Position numbers and translations under genes: made by a program. This document shows positions 37,130 to 47,630 of a DNA stretch of 64,000 nucleotides, one piece after another. The notes under the pieces are model-generated. The model had not been told where the DNA came from and made no database searches. It saw only the letters and a program-made list of their open reading frames with translations. Source of the stretch: Avena insularis (lineage: Eukaryota; Streptophyta; Magnoliopsida; Poales; Poaceae); contig CM042694.1 of assembly GCA_023614405.1 (NCBI GenBank), forward strand, positions 481,465,392 through 481,529,391, read 5' to 3'. The stretch's first letter is position 1. The number at the start of each line of letters is the position of its first letter.

Positions 37130-38240
37130 GTTGAAGCGTTGCAGGAACAAACAATACACACGCAGGCAAGCAGTGTACGAGAGCGAACAAAGGACATAGG
37201 CTCCCCACCGGCTACCTGTATCGAACAGAGCAGAACATGGTGGCCTCGAGCTCGCAGGTTTGTGCGGTGGGTGCCTTGCGGAAAAGAAAGAGGGCCCCTG
37301 GCAGCGCACGAAGGTGGGGTGGAGGGAACGATGGCGGGGATGAGATCCTGCCGCGTCGACTCGATGCAGGGCGCGTGGACTTGACAAGCTCAGGGGTAGG
37401 GTCGGCGCACGGGCAGCGGCGTGACGGTTCAGCGACTTGCGGCTGCAGCGGTTCAAGGATGACCGTGCTGACGACGACCTTGGCGCAGACCTTGGAGAGC
37501 TCTGGTCGGGGACGGGGACACGACCCAGACGACGGGGGCGGACGACGAGGTTGCAGCGCAGTGAGGTAGGCCGAAAAGGACGACCGGCGGGACGGAGCCG
37601 TCTGCGCGCGGGCGACACCTGGAGAGGAAGCGGCGAACCCGGACCGGTGACGAGGAGGCGGAGGGCGAAGCGCACAGGGTCGGCAAGCGTGGAGCGAGGA
37701 GGCGCCGACGTGGCCGGCGAGACGCAGGGCAGCGACGAGGCGCCGCGTCCTTGACGGGGGGGAAGAGGTGGAGAGGCGCCAGGCGAGCTGGGTCCTGGCG
37801 AGCAAGGACGGCGGGGCCACGCCGGCAGAGGGGAGGAGCGGCGGCGGGGCAAGGAGGAGAGGGGAGCAACGTCGGGGTTGGTAGGCGGGGGAGAAGAGAG
37901 CCACGGGAGAGAGCGGGGTCGGGTGGGGCTAGGTTTGCGCGAGGATCGAGGGGAGGAAACGTACGTGACGCGGGGCGATGGGATGGTGGGCCAGGGGAGT
38001 GTGCGACTTGTCCGTCGCTGTGACCAGGAGAGCGGGGCGAGCGGCCCGAGGTGGTCGGGGTGGGGGCGCGCGTGGGAGTGCGCCTGTCCATCCCGGGGGT
38101 GGGGCCCGCGCGGTTGGCTGTGGGAAAAAGGCAGGTGAGGTGGAGGGAAAAAGAAGGGGATTGGTCAGGGGGATGAGGTGGCGGGATGCGATTGGCCGGG
38201 TGAGGTGGAGGGGGCTGGGTAGAAAAAAGGGGTAGGGTAT
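37130..38240 (-). other. GC-rich block of the solo LTR
   Basis: About 1.1 kb of strongly GC- and CpG-rich sequence, unlike its surroundings. Overlapping open frames exist on both strands in several phases with Pro/Arg/Ala/Ser-rich translations, the sign of composition rather than coding. It ends at the T/A-richer LTR start near 38250. Confidence 0.6.
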
Positions 38241-38604
38241 TTGGAGAAAAGATTTGGGTGTTAGACAGATAGGGTTTTAATTTGGAGGTGGCCGGCTAGG
38301 CTTTTGAGCCTGGCTGGCTGCCTCCCAAAAATAATTTAAATGTTCCATTGTTTAAAACGGGGCTTTTGAAATCCGCTGGTAGACAAAACAAAATATTCCG
38401 GAGACCCGGGTTTTACTTTGAATGAAGGACGGGGCGTTTAGAAAAGAAAACCAGGCTTTTTGAAAATAGTTTATTAAACAAACCATGCAAGATGATGATG
38501 ATGCTCAAATGCAATGAGGCATGATGACATGAGCATGCGGTCATGATGATGCAATGCACAAAAACAACGTTATTTTCTAGTAGTGGTTTTTGTGGGGCGC
38601 CACA

Positions 38605-38724
38605 GGGGGTGTCTAGGGCGGCCAGACCACCCCCTAGCGCGGCTAGGCCCAGCCCGCGCGGCCAGGTGGTGTGGCTGGGGCCCAGCCCCACTCCGTGTCA
38701 TATTCTGGCTCCAGGAGTCTTTAG
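38605..38724 (-). repeat. Gypsy family-A LTR shared by G3 and G4, part 2 (truncated)
   Basis: Resumes the LTR at GGGGGTGTC and runs to GAGTCTTTAGG. The first 250 bp or so of the LTR (the TGATACG end) and the polypurine tract are missing; element-tail sequence follows directly. Confidence 0.8.
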
Positions 38725-39213
38725 GTTCAGTTCTAACACCAATAAAACTTCCATTAAAACACTAGATACTGTAGCACTTCCCTGAAAAAGCTCAATTCCC
38801 CAAAAGAACTCAAAAAGGAACCAAAAAGAAGCAAATGCAGAAAATGGCAGAAATCTCTCAAAACAGACCAGCAGGTAAAGACGATTTTTTTTGAAGACCT
38901 TCTGTTGCCCAAATCAAAAGGTGTTAAACTAACGAAAGTTAGATAACAACCTGGGGCAGAAGCACAAAAATTCACGCCTCAAAAGGACGTACAGGGATTT
39001 TACACGAATTTTTATGGTGAAGCACAGAAATCTGTTTCGGGACAACAACTTTCCCAACCATTACTTCTCTCTCATTAGAGGTTACTCTTGGTACAAAAAT
39101 CAAATAAAAAGGATAAGGAGCAGTTATTACTGAAGTAATAACTTTCAAGACTCATCTAAAACTTTTGGGTTATCTCCCAATAAGTACTTTTTTAACGCCT
39201 TTAATTTAGGCAT
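38725..39213 (-). other. Family-B type tail of G4
   Basis: Minus strand: GGCGTTAAAAAAGTACTTAT, GGGAGATAACCC, CCCCAGGTTGTTATC and TTTTAATGGAAGTTTTA all occur in the same order at 61933-62390 of G5. No such tail follows gag in G1 or G2. Confidence 0.7.
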
Positions 39214-39348
39214 AAAAATAAAAGTAAACAAAGATAATCATGGTGAAAACATTGTTTTGTTCATTGAAATCCTTTTGTTAACAAGGTTGATCAGGTCTTG
39301 TTACCAAAACAATTTTATATAAAACAAAACTTTGTGTTCCACTAATGA

Positions 39349-42011
39349 TTATATTACCTCAACCTTGATAGCAATGGTCCCAATCATAATAGTTTCACAT
39401 TTTTCTCTTGGTATGGGACAATATATTTCTCCAACTTGAATGCCCTCAACATGTTCAATTGAATTCAAACCATAAGTCATATCAATCTTCCTGGGGAAAT
39501 AGACAGTATGTTCCTTGTCATTAACATTGAAGGTCACCTTTCCTTGATTACAATTAATAACAGCTCCTGTAGTATTAAGAAAAGGTCTCCCCAGAATAAT
39601 AGACATATTATCATCTTCATGCATTTTAAGCACAACAAAATCAGTTAATATCAAGCAATTATGAGCCACTTGAACAGGTACATCCTCACATATACCAACA
39701 AGAATAGTGGTAGATTTATCAGCCATTTGCAAAGATATATCAGTTGGTATTAGTTTTTCAAGTTGAAGTCTCTTGTAGAGAGAGAAAGGCATAACACTAA
39801 CTCCAGCTCCCAAATCACACAAAGCAGTTCTAACATAACTATTCTTAATAGAGCAAGGGATAGTTGGAATCCCTGGGTCTCCAAGTTTCTTTGGAACCTT
39901 ACCATTAAAGGAATAATTAGCAAGCAAGGTAGAAATTTCTTCATTAGGGATCTTCCTTTTATTCGAGACAATATACTTCATATACTTTGAGTAAGGAGGC
40001 AATTTAATAGCATCAGTCAAAGCAATTTGCAAGACTAAAGGTTTCATCCACTCACAAAACTTATTATAGTGTTCATCTTCCTTTGACTTGTGTTTCTTAT
40101 CAGGGAAAGGCATAGGTTTTTGGACCCAAGGCTCTCTTTCACTACCATGTTTCTTAGCAACAAAATCTACTTTAGTGTATTTAGTATTCTTAGTGTCCTT
40201 TTCAGGTTCTTCTTCAACTTTTTCTTCATTAGGAACATCATTTTATTCATTACCACTTTCAGTTTCAGCATCAGAGATAGATATACTATTAGCATCTATA
40301 GCAGGTTCAGAGGGTTCTTCGATAGTTTTATGTTTCTTTTTCCTTTTCTTACGAGTAGAGCCACTATTTTCAGCTTGTTGAGAATCCTGCTCAATTCTTT
40401 TGGGATGCCCCTCAGGATATAGAGGATCCTGGGTAGCAGCACCACTTCTAGTTCTAATTTCATAAGCATGTTTTTCTTTAGCAGCATTAACTAGCAAGTC
40501 TTTTGCACTTTAATGAGTTGGTCTATTTGAGTTTGAACCATTTGAAAGTGTTTAACAATCATTTTAACATCATTAGAAGTTCTTTCCACAATATATTTCA
40601 ACTCAACAATAGCTCTAGTGTTTTCCATTAGATGATTTTGCACCCTTTTATTAAAATTATCTTGCTTAACAATAAAGATATCAAATTCTTCTAAGCATTG
40701 ATCAGGAGGTTTAGAGTAAGGGATATCACCTTCATCAAAGTGTTGGAGAGAGTGTACCTCAATAGTGGATGAGTAGGGGATAGGCTTACATAATTCTTCA
40801 ATAGGAGGTAAATTCTTGACATCTGCAGCTTTAATTCTCTTCTCCTTAAGACATTTCTTAGCTTCCTTCATCACTTCATCATTTAATTCAATAACTCCCC
40901 TCTTCTTTGATGTTGGAATATGTACCGGTATAGTTGGTTCAGGTATAATTACTTCAGGTATAGCTGGTTCAGGAGGATTCCAATCCTCATAGTTCTTGCT
41001 TACTTTAGCCATTAATTCCTCAGCTTCCTTGGGAGTCCTATTCATGAAAACACAATCAGCACAACTATCTAGGTATGTCCTAGATTCTTCAGTTAGTCCA
41101 TTATAAAATATATCAAGAAGCTCATTCTTAGGTAATGGACTTCCAGCCTGTGCATGAATCAAAGCACAAAATCTTGCCCATGATTCAGGCAATATCTCTT
41201 TTTCTCCCTGTTTAAAATAAAAAAGTTCCTGCATAATAGCATGTCTAGCACTAGGAGGAAAATATTTCTGTAGGAATGTACTAATCAAGCAATCAGGACT
41301 ATCAATAGATCCAGGAGGTAAATTACTAAACCAAGTTTTAGCTTCTCCTTTCAGTGAAAAGGGCAAAATCTTAGCAACAAAGTAAGTACGCATCTTAATA
41401 TCATTAGAAAACAAGCCACTCATGGTAGAAAGTTCATTCATATGTGCTACCGCACTTTCATTCTTAGTCCCACAAAAAGGTTCTTCCTCAACAATAGCTA
41501 TGTAAGATAGATCAAGAGAGAAATCATAATCTTTATCTTTAATGTTTATGGGAGAAGCAGCAAACTTAGCAATAGGAGACATTTTGGGTCTAATAGTACG
41601 CCATTCAAGGAGACTCTTAGCAGCTCTCCTATCATGGGTGTTTTTACATTCTTTAATAAATTCATCGGTCATCTCAACATAACCGTCTTCAATATCATAA
41701 CTCTCACTAGACTCAGGTGAACTAACAGGTGTGGTAGTGTCTTCATTAGGAGTTTCAGTATTTCTAGCTATAGTTTTAGCAATCGTAGCATCTTAAGGAC
41801 CTACTGAACCACTCTTATCAAGCACAGTAGAAGCAACATCATAAGTATCAGATTCAGCAGTAGTAGCAGTGTGTGTAGCATGTGTATGTGGTGGTGTAAC
41901 GAGCTTACTCATAATAGATGGTGAATCAAGAGCAACATAAGAGTTTAGAACAGTACCTCTTCTTGTAGTGGATGGTAAAATAGGAACCTTGCCATCACGA
42001 GACTTACCCAT
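39349..42011 (-). pseudogene. gag: G4 gag-protease polyprotein, broken
   Basis: Same protein as at 1130-3701, on the minus strand. The start is MGKSRDGK at 42011. The N-terminal part stops near 41793 (a small deletion after SGSVGP). The central Gag frame of 393 codons (40491-41672) holds KTWFSNLPPGS and ESWARFCALI. A frameshift follows VQK near 40500. A nonsense change lies at about 40243. The protease-like part is open over 254 codons (39349-40113), with ALCDLGAGVSVMP and IILGRPFLN. It extends about 25 residues beyond the usual G1 stop through loss of that stop (VGEIYCPIPREK). It is close to G1 in sequence. Confidence 0.85.
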
Positions 42012-42072
42012 GATGTATGGATAGCAGCGAACAATAGAGAATCCAAGTGAACTTGATAAATATAGCTATGCT

Positions 42073-42090
42073 CCCTGGCAACGGCGCCAG
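42073..42090 (-). promoter_or_regulatory. G4 primer binding site, tRNA-Asp type
   Basis: Minus-strand TGGCGCCGTTGCCAGGGA, one base from the tRNA-Asp complement, about 10 bases from the LTR end at 42101. Confidence 0.85.
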
Positions 42091-42100
42091 AAAATATTCT

Positions 42101-43535
42101 TGATGACCCACAAGTATAGGGGGTGTATCGCAGTATTTTCGAGGGAAGTGAAACCCAATTTATTGATTCGACACAAGGGGAGCCAAAGAATATTTATAAT
42201 CCTTAACAACTGAGTTGTCAATTCAGCTGCACCTAGAAACAATCTTGCTCATAGCAGTTTATCAGTAGCAACAGTTTTGCAGTAGGAATAGTAAAGTAAC
42301 AGTAGTAGTAAAGTAAAGACAGCAGCAACAATAGCAGTAAACAGTAGGATTCGAGTGTGGTAGGCATAGGGATGGATGGACGAGCGTTGCATGGACAAGA
42401 CAATTCACATAGCAATCAGAACATAGGGTAATTGCAGATAAATAAGATAAAGCATCCAAGTACTAGATAATCCTAGGCATGTGTCCCATATATAGTCATA
42501 CGTGCTCGCAATGAGAACTTGCACAACATCTTTTGTCCTGCCAGCCCATTTGCAGCGGGGCCTCAAGGGAACTACTGGAAATTAATGTGCTCCTTTTAAT
42601 AGAGCACCGGAGCAAAGCATTAACACTCTGTGAACACATGTGATCCTCACATCAAAGCCATTCCCTCCAGTTATCCCGATTTCTATCACTTCGGGGCCAT
42701 TGGTTCCGAACAACAACATGTGTATACAACTTGTAGATAAGACCAAGAACAATACTATCATAATGAATCAATAACATGTTCAGATCTAAAATCATGGCAC
42801 TCGGGCCCTAGTGACAAGCATTAAGCATAACAAGTCGCAACAAAGTCATAAAGCACTAATAAAATATACTAGGCACCCTGTCCTAACAATCTGATGCCAT
42901 TACATGAATGATCTCATCCAATCCCTACCATCCCCATAGCCTACAGCGGGGGATTACTCACTCATAGATGGGGGAAACATGGATGGTCGATGGAGAAGCG
43001 GTGGTGACGATGATGGCGATGATCTCCTCCAATTCCCCGTCCTGGCAGGGTGCCAGAACGGAGTTTCTGGTGCTGTTTCGTGGAATCTGGTGGTGGCGGC
43101 AGAGTGGAACTCCTTCTGGAAAAACATCGAACCCCCCCTAGAGTTTTTAGGTCAGAAGGCTTCTTATAGGTGAAGAGGGAGACCGAGGGGGTGTCTGGGG
43201 CGGCCAGACCACTCCCTGGCGTGGTCAGGCCCAGCCCGCGCGGCCAGGTGGTGTGGCTGGGCCCCAGCCCCACTCTGTCTCATATTCTAGCTCCGGGAGT
43301 CTTCTGGTAAAATAATGACTTTGGCTTTTGTCCCGTCCAATTCCGAGAATATTCATTTTCTGACTTTCCTGGAACCAAAAACAGCAGAAAACATGCAGCT
43401 GGCACTGTGGCTCTTATTAATAGGTTAGTCTAAGAAATCATATGAAAAGTACTCCAAAGTGTGGACAAAACACAAGAAAGTAGATAAAACCAAGCATGGA
43501 ACATCAAAAATTATAGATACATTTGCAATGTATCA
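42101..43535 (-). repeat. G4 5' LTR, hybrid of family A and family B
   Basis: Minus strand: the first 230 bp or so (43535 to about 43305, TGATACATTGCAAATG...) match the family-B LTRs at 57610-57836 and 59578-59810. From about 43304 downward it is family A to the end GGGTCATCA. It has the uninterrupted GGGGGTGTC site that is occupied in the sister LTR. Confidence 0.82.
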
Positions 43536-43913
43536 GAAACATTCATATTAAATCTCCACTTACGCAAACTGTTCAGATAATTAATCCATTCATGCGTGGC
43601 AAAAAGAAAGGGAAGCTCTCGGCTCGAGGCATTCCCGCAACTCGCGGCGCGCGCGCGTCGTGACGTGACGTGACGAGGCGTGCGGCAGAGGAGGAGGAGC
43701 GCGCGTGTACATCTCTCTCGTTCTCATCCTTTTACCAAGTGGTGGAAGAATCCCCCTTATAAGGTGGTGAAATCTTCCTTCAACTAGCAATGTGGGACTA
43801 AACATTTGTCCCACCTCTTGACATGCATGAATGGGCCACATGGGCCTCTAGGATTTTTTTAGGAATTATTAAAATGGAATATGGGCTGGGCCAATTAGGC
43901 AAGAATTCCAACA
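43536..43913 (-). repeat. Copia LTR 3, polypurine-side part
   Basis: Minus strand it starts TGTTGGAATTC at 43913 and is broken at GAAAC, inside the tandem-unit zone, by gypsy G4. The rest of this LTR is not found on the far side of the gypsy tract. Confidence 0.8.
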
Positions 43914-46264
43914 ATCCCCCACCAGATCCCAGAGGCACATGAAGTTTTCCTTTTGTTCCAAAACATTGTTTATATACCGGTACTATAGTGGAGACTGTTA
44001 AGTTGAACTTCCACCTAGAACTTTATACTACACTAGGCTGCAACTTGTACAGTGGACTATGCCGTGGGACTTCCCCGTGGGTGGAGCTTATGCGTCATAC
44101 TCCATGGCCTTTCATGAGTTTATTAGAGAGCACCCTACTCTCATAGACTGCGACGTTTAATAGTCAGACTCATATAGGTGTGTTCTTCAAAAGATGTTCT
44201 GCAGGACAACATCTCTGCTTAAGATAAGCCATTTAGAACACATTAAGATAATAAATCAACCTACCGTGTAGAATAGGAAAGTATTGCATCTTCATGGAGT
44301 GGTATTCATTAAAGTAGGGATACTTTCCTCTCAGCTAATCAATAGCTTGTCTCCCAATTCTAATTCATGGGATCTCCGATCACATAGAATGGTTTACCAC
44401 TGTGAAAAACTCATATTGTGGGTCTCATACCCATCTCCTTCGATGCATTTTCTATCACATTGCGTGATAGACCCTTTGTGAAGGGATCTGCCAAGTTTTT
44501 AGATGTTTGGATATAATCCAACTCAATAACTCCGGAGTTTCTCATTTTCCTGACAGATTTTAGTCTCCTCTTCACATGTCTTGATGACTTCATATTATCC
44601 TTAGAACTATTTACTTTGACAATCGTTGTTTGATTACCACAATTCATAAGGATTGCGGGTATTGGTTTTTCAACCATAGGTAAGTTCATCAAGAGTTCAC
44701 GAAGCCACTCTACTTTAACAGTGGCTGTGTCTAATGCTGTGAGTTCTGCTTCCATAGTTGACCTCGTTAAGATGGTCTGCTTGCAAGTCTTCCAAGAAAC
44801 AGCGCCACCACCAAGTGTGAATACATATCCACTCGTGGCCTTTATCTCATCAGCATCTGATATCCAATTTGAATCACTGTAACCCTCTAATACCCGGTAT
44901 AGTGAATGCCGTAGCTCGCAGTGTCTTTTAGATAGCGCATAACTCTCTCAAGAGCATGCCAGTGATCATCTCCTGGATTTGAAACAAATCGACTGAGTTT
45001 GCTCACAGCAAAAGCGATTTCAGGCCTAGTGGCGCTAGCTAAATACATAAGCGAGCCAATAATTTGAGAGTCTCTCAGTTGGGCTCTAGTATTTCCTCGA
45101 TTCTTTCGAATCATCACACTAGGATCATACGGTGTAGGAGAAGACTTATAGTCGCTATACCCGAAACGACTCAAGACCTTTTCCACATAGTGGGATTGAA
45201 GCAATGTAATTCCACCATCATCATCTCTCAATAGCTTGATGTTCAGGATAACATCAGCTACACCCAGATCTTTCATCTCAAAGGAACGAGATAAGAACTC
45301 CTTCACTTCCTTAATTGCATTAAGGTCGTTTCCGAAAATCAGTATGTCATCAACATAAAACAAAGAATGACTCCTTCACCCCCATCATGGCGATGGTACA
45401 CACATTTATCAGGTTCATTTATAGCAAATCCTGTAGCGGTTAAAGTTCTTTCAAACTTCTCATGCCACTGTTTAGGGGCTTGTTTTAGGCCATATAAAGA
45501 CTTCAACAATTTGCACACCTTTCCTTCTTGACCATTTACCACAAAGCCATTTGGCTGATCCATGTAAATTTCCTCATCCAACTCTCCATTTAGGAAAGCT
45601 GTCTTAACATTCATTTGATGAACGATAAGACCATGAGAGGCAGCCAATAAAAATAGTACTCGAATGGTGGTCAATCTGGCAACAGGTGAGTAAGTGTTAA
45701 AGAAGTCTTCCCCTTCTTTTTGAGTGTATCCCTTGGCCACTAGCCGTGCCTTGTACTTTTCAATAGTACCATTAGGCCTAACCTTATTCTTGAATACCCA
45801 TTTACATCCTACAGGTTTACACCTATAAGGACGATCAATGATCTCCCATGTTCCATTGGCTAAGATGGAATCCATCTCACTACGAACGGCTTCCTTCTAG
45901 TAGTCAGCATTAGGAGATGCATAAGCTTCTGAAATAGAAGTGGGAGTATCATCCATGAGGTACACAATGAAATCATCACCAAAGGACTTTGTAGTCCTCT
46001 ATCTCTTGCTCCTTTTAGGAATTTCATTATCATCCTCCTTAGGATTTTCAACATGTTCAATTGGAGTGATGGGTCCAGAATTTGTACCAAAATCCTGACA
46101 GGATGAACTAGACATCTCCTGATTTGATGAGCTAGGTATATCCTTCATAGGAAAGATATCCTTTAGGAAAATCGCATCAATCGACTCCATAATTGGACCG
46201 ACATGCGTGTCAGACACCTCTGATTTTACTATCAAGAATCTATAACCAATGCTATGAAAAGCAT
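43914..46264 (-). pseudogene. pol: Copia pol, internal 3, truncated
   Basis: Holds the 3' untranslated part (to about 44410), RNase H (44411-44755, DPFTKGLS) and RT (44887-45875, with [23 protein letters not shown] and YVDDILIFG). The integrase C-terminal end follows up to YAFHSIGYRFLIV, where the sequence jumps into the LTR at 46265. The integrase core, Gag and leader are deleted. It shares the YTGY frameshift with internals 1 and 2, and shares with internal 1 only the one-base loss just before YVDD. Confidence 0.86.
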
Positions 46265-46517
46265 AATCATGGCGTGGCGTGGCGAGGCGGGCGGCGGAGG
46301 AGGAGTGCGTGTACATCTCTCACCTTCTCATCCTTTTATCAAGTGGTGGAAGAACCCCCTTATAAGGTGGTGAAATCTTCCTTCAACTAGCAATGTGGGA
46401 CTAAACATTTGTCCCACCTCTTGCCATATATGAATGGGCCACATGGGTCTCTACGATTTTTTTTAGGAATTATTAAAATAAAATATGGGCTGGACCAATT
46501 AGGCAAGAATTCCAACA
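46265..46517 (-). repeat. Copia 5' LTR of internal 3, partial
   Basis: Minus strand it starts TGTTGGAATTC at 46517, keeps the CCTTATAAGG promoter-like stretch (about 46359), and ends at a deletion joined to integrase sequence. The flank TGCAC follows at 46518. Confidence 0.82.
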
Positions 46518-46561
46518 TGCACACATTTTTTTAACTAGCTGCTGATCTAGAGGAAACATTA

Positions 46562-46836
46562 GGTGTTATATTGAAGAGAAAAATAGCTACCGGTCGGAAA
46601 CACTGCTGAGAAAATTCGGTAGCACGTATAGGACGCAAAGATCTGTTAGGCCAGGCTGATAATTACTTGTTCCGGCAATGTGCGGGGAACAATCGAAAAA
46701 CAAGTACAATATCGTCAAACTAACTCCAGTTGCTTTCACCAGAAGAGACCACAAATTAAGCAGTACGGAACTAGCCTCCCATGAGCAATAAGCCAATATA
46801 TATACCGCATCTTTGAATATTCATCGATCCATTATT
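46562..46836. repeat. Segment duplicated at 54328-54583, copy 1
   Basis: Shared landmarks in order: TATATTGAAGAG, AGCACGTATA, AATGTGCGGGGAA, GTTGCTTTCA, AATATTCAT. It is not part of any LTR element recognised here and lies downstream of the host gene candidate. Confidence 0.75.
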
Positions 46837-47189
46837 CATGGCCCGTCTTTTTCTACCAAATCGAAGTCCATTCTAACATTGAGCATGCATGAATGAACAA
46901 GAAATGGAAAAACTAGTACACCGCGCACCGTCCAAGTAATGACAGCCCTGCAAAATTTCAACATTCGCAACACAAAATTGTCTTCACACCGTGTTACAGT
47001 ACTAGTACTAAAATCCGTGTGTACGTGTATAATGTACTACTGTACAATCCGTATGCTACTTGCAACGGTAGCTAGTTTCACATCTTGTCCGGCTCTGTTT
47101 GAGATTCCATCGATCTGGGACGTACATACCCCGTATCATCTTCAACCGTTTCAGCTGTCCACGGTTCTAGACGGAGCCTCGAGCAATGT
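46837..47189. other. Low-copy sequence 3' of the host gene candidate
   Basis: No repeat or second reading frame is recognised. As the gene is on the minus strand, this is its likely 3' UTR and downstream flank. No clear polyadenylation signal is assigned. Confidence 0.4.
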
Positions 47190-47630
47190 CTATCTTCGGG
47201 CGCCGCCCGCGACGACGACAGGGCTGCCGTAGTCTTCCAGCGGCACGGAGTTCCGCTTGATGAACTCGAGGCAGTCAGCGATCGCCTGCGCGTAGAAGGA
47301 GTTTGTCCGCATGAACGACGCCGCCCTCCTCGGCGCCTTGTTGGCCGTCTCGCCGCCCGGGCAGCACCTCTGTGACCCGTTTCCGCCCACGAGAGCTCTC
47401 GCGCTGCTGCTCCGTGCGCATGGTGATGAGCTGCCTCTTGTCGAGAGCCTCCTCCCGAGCCGGCGCGCGTGCCGGCCGACGAGGCCCAGGAACGCGAGCA
47501 GCTTCGTCCGTAGCCGCCTCACCGAGAACCGGTAACTCCTGGCGCAGAGCCGGAACCCCCTCGCCCGCCGCCACCTTCGGCCGAGGCTGAGCCTCGCGTA
47601 GCTCTCCTCTGACGACGGAGACAAGTTCAT
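47190..47630 (-). CDS. Small basic plant-specific protein of unknown function (146 aa)
   Basis: The only convincing host gene. The single-exon frame begins MNLSPSSEESYARLSLG at 47630 and stops at 47190. The N-terminal half is very Arg-rich (about residues 18-70). A segment around LLAFLGLVGRHARRL could form an amphipathic helix. The C-terminus carries the strong-looking block RTNSFYAQAIADCLEFIK followed by RNSVPLEDY. That block recalls a family of uncharacterised plant proteins, though no name is certain. There is no signal peptide or known catalytic motif. GC content is high, as usual for grass single-exon genes. A TATATA at 47642-47647 is too near the ATG to be its usual promoter. The ORF could also be a gene fragment. 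Confidence 0.6.
   Translation of the reverse strand: MNLSPSSEESYARLSLGRRWRRARGFRLCARSYRFSVRRLRTKLLAFLGLVGRHARRLGRRLSTRGSSSPCARSSSARALVGGNGSQRCCPGGETANKAPRRAASFMRTNSFYAQAIADCLEFIKRNSVPLEDYGSPVVVAGGARR

Larger units (their letters stand above)
34445..38604 (-). mobile_element. Solo LTR of an unrelated long-LTR family, 4160 bp, TSD GGGGG
   Basis: On the minus strand it starts TGTGGCGCCCC and ends GGGTGTTATA, close to TG...CA. It is flanked by GGGGG at 34440-34444 and 38605-38609. The uninterrupted site exists in the sister LTR near 43187 (CCGAGGGGGTGTC). It has no internal PBS, polypurine tract or pol motifs. It carries a four-unit tandem repeat and a very GC-rich block. The length suits long-LTR Triticeae gypsy families; the name is not determined. 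The long open frames inside are low-complexity Pro/Arg/Ser-rich translations of GC-rich DNA and are not called. Confidence 0.82.
38725..43535 (-). mobile_element. Gypsy G4, mosaic and internally deleted
   Basis: From high to low: a complete LTR (42101-43535), PBS, gag-protease of family-A type (39349-42011), then a short tail (38725-39213) that matches the family-B element G5 (61930-62410) rather than G1/G2. ORF2 is absent. The tail is fused to a truncated LTR at 38724. Five bases GAAAC follow the upper LTR end and belong to the copia LTR target; the matching copy on the low side has been lost. Confidence 0.78.
12816..46517 (-). mobile_element. Minus-strand Ty1/copia complex with shared LTRs, interrupted by gypsy elements
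   Basis: From high to low coordinates the copia parts are: LTR (46265-46517), internal 3 (43914-46264), LTR part (43536-43913), [gypsy G4/G3], internal 2 (28747-about 32902), LTR (28184-28746 plus about 18781-18799, split by G2), internal 1 (13878-18780), LTR (13241-13877), leader (12816-13240). Each inner LTR has a polypurine-tract side facing one internal region and a leader side facing the next. This is the arrangement left by unequal recombination between LTRs of one family. All parts share orientation and sequence. Outer target duplications cannot be recognised. Confidence 0.75.

Noticed and set aside
37127..38091. Several long minus- and plus-strand open frames with Pro/Arg/Ser-rich translations.
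   Set aside because: They overlap in multiple phases of a GC-rich block, show no domain signature, and lie in a solo LTR.
38571..38585. TATTTTCTAGTAGTG looked like a CACTA transposon terminus.
   Set aside because: It lies 19 bases inside the exactly defined solo LTR (34445-38604, TSD GGGGG) and no partner end or subterminal repeats are present.
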